A DNA stretch of 9,719 bases from Nitrospirota bacterium (GTDB lineage: Bacteria > Nitrospirota > Thermodesulfovibrionia > Thermodesulfovibrionales > Dissulfurispiraceae). Of the stretch, positions 5,026-9,719 are shown piece after piece (within the stretch, counting starts at the first letter, position 1; each line of letters begins with the position of its first letter). Made by a program: the position numbers and the translations under genes. Location of the stretch: assembly GCA_016212685.1 (NCBI GenBank), contig JACREW010000054.1:1-9719 (forward strand), in the 5' to 3' direction. The notes under the pieces were generated by a model that did not search any database, had not been told where the DNA came from, and saw only the letters and a program-made list of their open reading frames with translations.

Positions 5026-7143
5026 ATGAGGGGAGCGGCATGGTTTGTGTTGTTTATATTTATCTTAGGCATCCCGTCCGTCAGTCCTGCGTCGGACATT
5101 CAAAATAAACTTTTCCCCGAAAGAATAAAGCTTGCGCAGACCCGTACGGATGATTCCACGAGGGAAGAGCTTCTCCTGTTTTTCGAGGAGAAGGATCTTG
5201 TAACGGCAACAAAACGCGCAATCCCGCTCAAAAAGGCGCCTGCAATCGCAACCATCATAACCTCGGATGAGATAAAGAACATGGGCGCCCGGAATATCAT
5301 GGATGTATTGAAGATGGTTCAGGGCATAGGAATATCCATAAACGAGTTCGGCAGGTATATGTTCGAGGTCAGGGGCATAAGGACAACCACATCCGAAAAG
5401 ATATTGGTTATGATAGACGGACATAGATTGAACGAATCTTATACGGGAAGCGCCCTCGCAAATATCTATAATGACCTGTCCGTCGAAAATATAAAACAGA
5501 TAGAAGTAGTAAGAGGTCCCTGCTCTGCCCTTTATGGCGCCAATGCATTTGTTGCCGTTATAAATATCGTTACCAAAGATGCTGATGACATAAAGGGTGT
5601 GGATGTATCGGCCACCGGCGGAAGTTTCGACACGAAGAAATTCAATCTCCTTGCAGGCAGTTCCCATGAAAGACTAAAGGTATCAGGCAGCATCGATTAT
5701 CTAAATACAAGCGGCCCTAAACTGGTAATCGATAAAGACAGATTTTCTGGACAGACGTATACAACAGCGCCCGGGCGGACAGACGCCAATCTCGAAAAGA
5801 CCGAGATATTTTTAAAGGCTTCTTACGGCAATTTGACATTCAAGGGGCAGTATGCAGGCAAAGACAGGGGCGCATACATCGGCAATGCCTACGCCCTTAC
5901 GGACGAAAATTTTATCACATATAGAAATTTTTGGAATGAGCTGAGTTATAAGCAAACAATTACAGAAAGCCTGTCTTCGAGTCTCAGGGTGTATTTTGAT
6001 CAGTTTGAGCAGGATGCAAAGGTCGAACTTTTCCCGGAAGGATTCACATCAACAGCAGGGAATTTTCCTGACGGCGCAGTTGCATCGCCGCTACTGAAGA
6101 ACAGGACACTCGGCGCGGAACTTCAGTTTGAATACGAGTTGTTTGACGGCAATAATTTAATATTTGGCGGCCTCTATGAAAATATAAGGCAGTTTGATGT
6201 TAAGCTCTACGCAAACTATGACCCGAGAACTTCTACAGCAAGCCTTCTTCCCCTCGGCTCTTTTCAGGAAGTGACATCATGGGCAAACTTCAATAAGGAT
6301 ACAAGAAGGGAGATATGGGCTGCATTTATTCAGGATGAATGGGACATTAGGGACAATCTCAATGTTACAGCAGGCGTTAGATACGATCATTACAGCGAGT
6401 TCGGAGATGCCTTTAATCCGAGAATAGGCATTGTGTGGGGTTTTATGGAAAAGGCGGATCTGAAGCTCCTCTACGGACAGGCATTCAGGGCGCCGAACTT
6501 TCTCGAATTATATAATGCCAATAATCCCACTGTTATAGGCAATCCAAATCTCAAGCCTGAAAAGATACGGACTTATGAAGCGGCTCTGGGTTACAGGTTT
6601 ACGGATAGCTTCAGGGTCGATATGGATTATTTCATAAACTTGATCGACGACCTCATTATAAGGGACGCGGCAGTATCTCCTGCCAGATACGCAAACAAAG
6701 AAGGAGCGAGGGTCAGGGGTATAGAGATGGAGCTGACAGGAAACTATACTCCCTCGAATTACTGGAAAGTGAGCTATACCTATCAGGAGCCGAAGGACTC
6801 TAATACAAAAAAGAGACTGGTTGATGTGCCTTCGCAGAGGGCAACAGCCAGTTTGAATCACGGGCTTTCAAAGTATCTGATTTCCCATATCGATGTGCTA
6901 TGGACAGGCTCCAGGCCGAGGGCATCGGGAGATACGAGGGGAAAGATCCCCTCGTATACGACGGTCGATTTAGCGCTTATTGCCAAAAATATTTATAAAA
7001 ATCTTGAAATAAAAGGCGCGGTGCATAACCTGCTGGACAAGAGATACAGGGACCCGGATACCTCGGGTTCTTCAAAACTCATACCCAATGATTTTCCGAG
7101 GGAAGGCATTTCCGCTTTGATAAGCATCAGTTATAAGTTTTAA
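5026..7143 (+). CDS. TonB-dependent outer-membrane receptor
   Basis: A 705-aa outer-membrane transporter that takes up a ligand using energy passed from TonB-ExbBD. Residues 1-22 form a signal peptide (MRGAAWFVLFIFILGIPSV, then SPAS). A linker with EEKDLVTATKRA leads to the plug domain at about 65-185. The plug contains APAIATIITSDEIKNMG, VRGIRTTTSEKILVMIDGHR and IEVVRGPCSALYGANAFVAV. The rest is a beta-barrel with GQAFRAPNFLELYN and NPNLKPEKIRTYEAALGY, and a typical last strand ending ISYKF with the terminal Phe used for assembly. The plug style resembles receptors of the FepA/BtuB/CirA group, but the ligand cannot be told from sequence: no TonB, ABC importer or riboswitch is nearby. It follows nnr by 32 bp with no evident promoter or terminator between them, so they may share a transcript. 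It is complete, and its stop lies 3 bp from the end of the convergent gene. Confidence 0.95.
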   Translation: MRGAAWFVLFIFILGIPSVSPASDIQNKLFPERIKLAQTRTDDSTREELLLFFEEKDLVTATKRAIPLKKAPAIATIITSDEIKNMGARNIMDVLKMVQGIGISINEFGRYMFEVRGIRTTTSEKILVMIDGHRLNESYTGSALANIYNDLSVENIKQIEVVRGPCSALYGANAFVAVINIVTKDADDIKGVDVSATGGSFDTKKFNLLAGSSHERLKVSGSIDYLNTSGPKLVIDKDRFSGQTYTTAPGRTDANLEKTEIFLKASYGNLTFKGQYAGKDRGAYIGNAYALTDENFITYRNFWNELSYKQTITESLSSSLRVYFDQFEQDAKVELFPEGFTSTAGNFPDGAVASPLLKNRTLGAELQFEYELFDGNNLIFGGLYENIRQFDVKLYANYDPRTSTASLLPLGSFQEVTSWANFNKDTRREIWAAFIQDEWDIRDNLNVTAGVRYDHYSEFGDAFNPRIGIVWGFMEKADLKLLYGQAFRAPNFLELYNANNPTVIGNPNLKPEKIRTYEAALGYRFTDSFRVDMDYFINLIDDLIIRDAAVSPARYANKEGARVRGIEMELTGNYTPSNYWKVSYTYQEPKDSNTKKRLVDVPSQRATASLNHGLSKYLISHIDVLWTGSRPRASGDTRGKIPSYTTVDLALIAKNIYKNLEIKGAVHNLLDKRYRDPDTSGSSKLIPNDFPREGISALISISYKF

Positions 7144-7146
7144 AGG

Positions 7147-8169
7147 CTACTTTCCCCATCTCATTACAACGGCCGAATAGTGGAATCCTGCGCCCGGACC
7201 GCACATTACAACTAAATCGCCGTCTTTTATTTTTCTCATCGTAACTGCTTCATGAAGATTGGCTCCGATACTCGCAGCGCTCATATTGCCGTATTTCTCA
7301 AAGGTGATGTGCGCCTTTTCCGGCGGGACATTCAGCGCCTTCTGCCATGCATCAACAAGAGCAGGGGCCGGGTTATGCGTTATTAAAAAATCTATGTCTT
7401 TTTCAGTATATCCTGCTTTTGCAAGCGCCTTTTGCGCCGCCTCAGGAATTTTTATAGGTCCGTGCTCCCTTATTTTTCCGATACCGGCATCTCCGCGGTC
7501 GATATAAAGATATACCCTCTCCCTCGGTCCTTCGAGATAATTGCCCGGTTTATAATTCTCTATGAGCGCCCTTGGAAGTCTGAAGTTTCTGCCCACAGCG
7601 CTGTAACAGCTTCCGTCGGTCTCGAGATGCGTGCTTAATATTCCTTTACCGGCGCCTACAGGCTGCATTATTAAGGCTGCTGCTCCGTCGCCCACGAACA
7701 TGCAGTTTTTTTCCGTATAATCGGCAGTTATCGTCCAATTGGTTGCGCCTATGCATGCTATGGTATTGTACATGCCGCTCCCTATCAGCGACCACGCTAT
7801 AGTGATCTGTGAAAGCAAAGATGTGCATGCGCTCTCCACATTTATTGCAGCGGCATTTTCCGCGCCTGATTTATACTGCACGAGCGCGGCGTTGCCGGGC
7901 TGAGGCTGGTCATGGAGGTTAGGGCCGTCGAGAATAAGCTCTACATCTTCTATACTAATGCCTGCATTTTCAACGGCCGATAGCAGCGCCTTTGTTTCGA
8001 TATCCGAGGACTTTTCACCCTTAGCGCAAACCCTCCTCTCCCGCACTCTCGCATCATCGAAGAGTTCATCGAAGGGCAATAATTCGAACTGTTGAAACCA
8101 TTCATTCGTTCTTACCTCTTCAGGCACATACAGACCTGTTCCTACAATTCCTGCTGCTCTCATTTCCAT
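7147..8169 (-). CDS. 3-oxoacyl-ACP synthase III (KAS III/FabH-like) family protein
   Basis: A 340-aa thiolase-fold condensing enzyme. The Cys-His-Asn triad of KAS III is visible: Cys115 in NVESACTSLL, His265 in LITHNPAPALVDAW, and Asn295 in YGNMSAASIG. VGDGAAALIMQP and the C-terminal CGPGAGFHYSAVVMRW match the family ends. Typical FabH condenses acetyl-CoA with malonyl-ACP to start fatty acid synthesis. Here the usual HQAN after His is HNPA, and no fab genes or acyl carrier protein are nearby, so a specialised acyl transfer or condensation is as likely as housekeeping FabH. AAGGAG (8176-8181) sits six bases before the ATG at 8169. An ATG two codons later (8163) is less well placed. The gene lies 31 bp downstream of a DUF559 ORF and lacks an obvious promoter of its own in that gap. 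It ends 3 bp from the convergent receptor gene. Confidence 0.88.
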   Translation of the reverse strand: MEMRAAGIVGTGLYVPEEVRTNEWFQQFELLPFDELFDDARVRERRVCAKGEKSSDIETKALLSAVENAGISIEDVELILDGPNLHDQPQPGNAALVQYKSGAENAAAINVESACTSLLSQITIAWSLIGSGMYNTIACIGATNWTITADYTEKNCMFVGDGAAALIMQPVGAGKGILSTHLETDGSCYSAVGRNFRLPRALIENYKPGNYLEGPRERVYLYIDRGDAGIGKIREHGPIKIPEAAQKALAKAGYTEKDIDFLITHNPAPALVDAWQKALNVPPEKAHITFEKYGNMSAASIGANLHEAVTMRKIKDGDLVVMCGPGAGFHYSAVVMRWGK

Positions 8170-8200
8170 TGAGGACTCCTTATGAAAAATTTGTTGTTAA

Positions 8201-8653
8201 TTATGGTTCTTCGGGTTTTTGTGTGGGCATAAATAAAGCCCCCTCACCCTTTCCCTCTCCCGCAAGGGGAGAGGGTTGTATACTGTCCCCTCCCTTGAGG
8301 GGAGGGGTTAGGGGAGGGTGATTTAAACAATTTTCTCTTATCACTTCCAATACGCCTTTCATATTAGTTAGCACCTCATTATTCCAGAACCTTAAGACCT
8401 TAAAGCCCTCTAACTTGAGCCATGCGTCTCTTTCTTCGTCCTTCTTATTGTCTGCATGTTGCCCGCCATCCACCTCTATCACCAGTGATTTCTCAAGGCA
8501 TATAAAATCAATAACATAATTTCCAATTGGCTGCTGCCTCCTGAATTTGAGCCCCTCCATCTGTTTCGCCCTTAAATGTTTCCATAGCAGTTTTTCAGCA
8601 TCCGTTTGACTTTTTCTAAGGGTTTTGGCCGCATCGACCAGCCTATTAGTCAA
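8201..8653 (-). CDS. DUF559 endonuclease-domain protein, copy 2, with palindrome-encoded tail
   Basis: A 150-aa relative of the DUF559 protein at 1375. Core motifs are QTDAEKLLWKHLR, GLKFRRQQPIGNYVIDF with Asp49, Glu60/Asp62 in VIEVDGGQH, and VLRFWNNEVL. The start is the TTG at 8653: no other start fits the frame, and the only G-rich upstream region is GGTGGGGGTG in the palindromic repeat. The nuclease domain ends near residue 108. Residues about 111-139 (HPPLTPPLKGGDS, then PSPLAGEGKGEGA) are translated from two palindromes, followed by 11 residues before the stop. No methyltransferase or recombinase accompanies it. It stands between the KAS III-like gene and the divergent ThDP-enzyme promoter and may have separated the KAS III-like gene from its original promoter. 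Fold assignment is solid; the function is unknown. Confidence 0.87.
   Translation of the reverse strand: MTNRLVDAAKTLRKSQTDAEKLLWKHLRAKQMEGLKFRRQQPIGNYVIDFICLEKSLVIEVDGGQHADNKKDEERDAWLKLEGFKVLRFWNNEVLTNMKGVLEVIRENCLNHPPLTPPLKGGDSIQPSPLAGEGKGEGALFMPTQKPEEP
8239..8275. repeat. GC-rich palindrome in the DUF559 copy 2 tail (outer copy)
   Basis: The core 8253-8275 has a perfect 9-bp stem, CCCTCTCCC and GGGAGAGGG, around CGCAAG-type loop sequence. CCCCCTCACCCTTT precedes it. On the minus strand it encodes PSPLAGEGKGEG, a peptide also typical of this repeat type. Confidence 0.88.
8287..8320 (-). repeat. GC-rich palindrome in the DUF559 copy 2 tail (inner copy)
   Basis: The stem CCCCTCCC (8287-8294) and GGGAGGGG (8300-8307) encloses TTGAG, and GTTAGGGGAGGGTG follows. 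On the minus strand it encodes HPPLTPPLKGG. Its orientation is opposite to the copy at 8661-8697, so the ORF is bracketed by inverted copies. Confidence 0.88.
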
Positions 8654-8660
8654 TCCTATA

Positions 8661-8697
8661 CACCCCCACCCTAACCCTCCCCCCTCAAGGGGGAGGG
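8661..8697 (+). repeat. GC-rich palindrome upstream of DUF559 copy 2
   Basis: CACCCCCACCCTAA leads into a perfect 9-bp stem, CCCTCCCCC (8675-8683) and GGGGGAGGG (8689-8697), with the loop CTCAA. On the minus strand it precedes the TTG start of the DUF559 gene and supplies its only G-rich Shine-Dalgarno-like stretch. No gene occupies 8654-8808; apart from this repeat and the promoter-like site at 8772-8800 I see nothing there. Confidence 0.88.
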
Positions 8698-8771
8698 AAC
8701 TATTTTTATCACTTCAAGGTTCCACACAAAACCATGATGAGCTTTAATTATATCAAAAAACCCCGGACTTA

Positions 8772-8800
8772 TTGCTATATCCGACCCTTTATGCTATATT
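8772..8800 (+). promoter_or_regulatory. Probable promoter of the ThDP-enzyme gene
   Basis: TTGCTA (8772-8777) and TATATT (8795-8800) are separated by 17 bp, and TGC directly before TATATT makes an extended -10. The start of transcription would fall near 8807, about two bases before the ATG at 8809. This fits the absence of any Shine-Dalgarno sequence there. GCTATAT occurs twice, 19 bp apart (8774 and 8793). Confidence 0.5.
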
Positions 8801-8808
8801 GTTTTTCA

Positions 8809-9719
8809 ATGACTGCCGCAGAACTTATAATTAAATGTCTTGAGGATCATGGCGTCGAATACATTTTCGGCATACCCGGCGGAGCCTTGGAGCCTCTTAA
8901 TAACGCCCTCTATAAAAGCAAGATAAAGGTAATTGTTACAAAGCACGAAGAAGGCGCTGCATTTATGGCAGACGGATATGCGAGGCTGAGCGGCAAAATA
9001 GGAGTATGTTTTGGCACAACAGGCCCAGGCGCCACTAATCTTACTACAGGCATTGCATCTTCCTATGCGGATTCCATCCCGTTACTCGTCCTTACCGGCC
9101 AGGTTGCCACATCTGTATTTGGAAAGGGCGCTATGCAAGAGTTCATAAATGAAAGTCTCGGCATAGTCAATATGTTTAGAAGAATTACAAAATACAGCGA
9201 TATGATAATAAATGAAAAAAGGACACAGGAAATGGTTTCAAAGGCTGTTAAGATGGCACTGACAGGAAGAACCGGACCTGTTCACCTGAACCTGCCTACC
9301 GACATAATGAAGCGGGAAGTTTCGGATAAAGGCGGAAGAATTACTATTGGACAGGCGGCGGTTTTTGATAGAGAAGGGGTGAAGAAAGCTGCAAGACTTA
9401 TTCTTAGTGCAAAAAGACCGGTGATGATAGCAGGATGGGGAACGGTGCTTTCAAAGGCTGATAAAGAACTTTTAGAGCTTGCAGAAATGATGGACATTCC
9501 TGTTGCCACATCACCTAAGGCAAAGAGTGTTTTCAATGAACTACATCCCCTCTCTCTGGGTGTCCTGGGATTTGCGGGTTCACCGATAGCAAAGGAATAT
9601 ATTATTGAGAAAGATGTAGATGTCATGCTCGCCATAGGCACAAGTTTTAATGAGTGGCCCACTTCAGGCTGGTATAAAAGATTGCCTCCTATAAAGGCAA
9701 TGATCCAGATCGATATAGA
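8809..9719 (+). CDS. Acetolactate-synthase-like ThDP-dependent enzyme, 3' end outside the window
   Basis: An open frame of 303 codons runs off the right edge. It holds the N-terminal ThDP-pyrimidine domain (about 1-170) and the start of the central FAD/nucleotide-like domain (about 190-303). Motifs are FGIPGGALEPL, KHEEGAAFMADGYARLSG with Glu47 as the cofactor-activating Glu, TTGPGATNLTTGIA and IPLLVLTGQV. Acetolactate synthase large subunits normally carry GxDAFQE next; here it is GKGAMQEF. The central segment SPKAKSVFNELHPLSLGVLG and the VHLNLPTD sequence also differ from typical IlvB. It may therefore be a related decarboxylase or lyase rather than the biosynthetic enzyme; the C-terminal ThDP-binding half is not visible. 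The start at 8809 gives the family-like MTAAELIIKCLEDHG. An in-frame ATG at 8791 would overlap the -10 box. No ribosome-binding site is seen. Confidence 0.85.
   Translation, partial: MTAAELIIKCLEDHGVEYIFGIPGGALEPLNNALYKSKIKVIVTKHEEGAAFMADGYARLSGKIGVCFGTTGPGATNLTTGIASSYADSIPLLVLTGQVATSVFGKGAMQEFINESLGIVNMFRRITKYSDMIINEKRTQEMVSKAVKMALTGRTGPVHLNLPTDIMKREVSDKGGRITIGQAAVFDREGVKKAARLILSAKRPVMIAGWGTVLSKADKELLELAEMMDIPVATSPKAKSVFNELHPLSLGVLGFAGSPIAKEYIIEKDVDVMLAIGTSFNEWPTSGWYKRLPPIKAMIQIDI

Noticed and set aside
5065..5667. A 200-codon minus-strand open frame inside the receptor gene
   Set aside because: It is antisense to the conserved plug domain, has no recognisable motifs or ribosome-binding site, and is a by-product of codon use in the true gene.
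8675..8707. Terminator on the plus strand (hairpin followed by TATTTTTATC)
   Set aside because: There is no plus-strand gene upstream that would use it, and the hairpin belongs to the repeat family next to the minus-strand DUF559 gene.

Overview
The window looks like chromosomal DNA of a Gram-negative (diderm) bacterium of moderate GC content. It encodes an outer-membrane TonB-dependent receptor, its genes are tightly packed, and ATA (Ile), AGG (Arg) and TTG/GTG starts are common. This style would fit an uncultured Nitrospirota or Deltaproteobacteria-like lineage, but nothing here fixes the taxon.

Left part (1-1237): the nearly complete panB gene (pantothenate/CoA synthesis) is followed in probable operon by a small degenerate receiver-domain protein. 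Accessory block (1238-3257): three GC-rich palindromes precede a solitary DUF559 (Vsr-like) endonuclease gene that runs into a fourth palindrome. After it come three compact toxin-antitoxin-type loci: an AF2212/AbrB-like antitoxin with a MazF/PemK toxin, an MNT-type nucleotidyltransferase with no HEPN partner, and a frameshifted DUF4258-like gene overlapping a DUF2283 antitoxin.

Middle (3326-7143): a bifunctional NAD(P)H-hydrate repair enzyme (Nnr) carries two different in-frame palindromic insertions (42 bp and 60 bp) in its dehydratase domain. It is followed closely by a TonB-dependent receptor gene. Right part, minus strand (8653 down to 7147): a second DUF559 gene bracketed by palindromes lies upstream of a ketoacyl-ACP-synthase-III-like gene that converges on the receptor gene with a 3-bp gap. 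A divergent acetolactate-synthase-like ThDP enzyme starts at 8809 and leaves the window.

The main signal is the link between DUF559 genes and one family of C-rich/G-rich palindromes. Both DUF559 genes sit in units of about 410-420 bp with the same plan: a palindrome followed by GGTTAGGG-type sequence, then the ORF, then CCCTAACCCC-type sequence followed by a palindrome. In both, the repeats appear to supply the ribosome-binding region and the C-terminal codons. The same repeat family also sits in frame inside nnr. This resembles in principle the REP/RAYT pairing of a repeat with a nuclease, or the protein-coding palindromes of Rickettsia. That the nuclease moves the repeats is an inference, not something the sequence proves.
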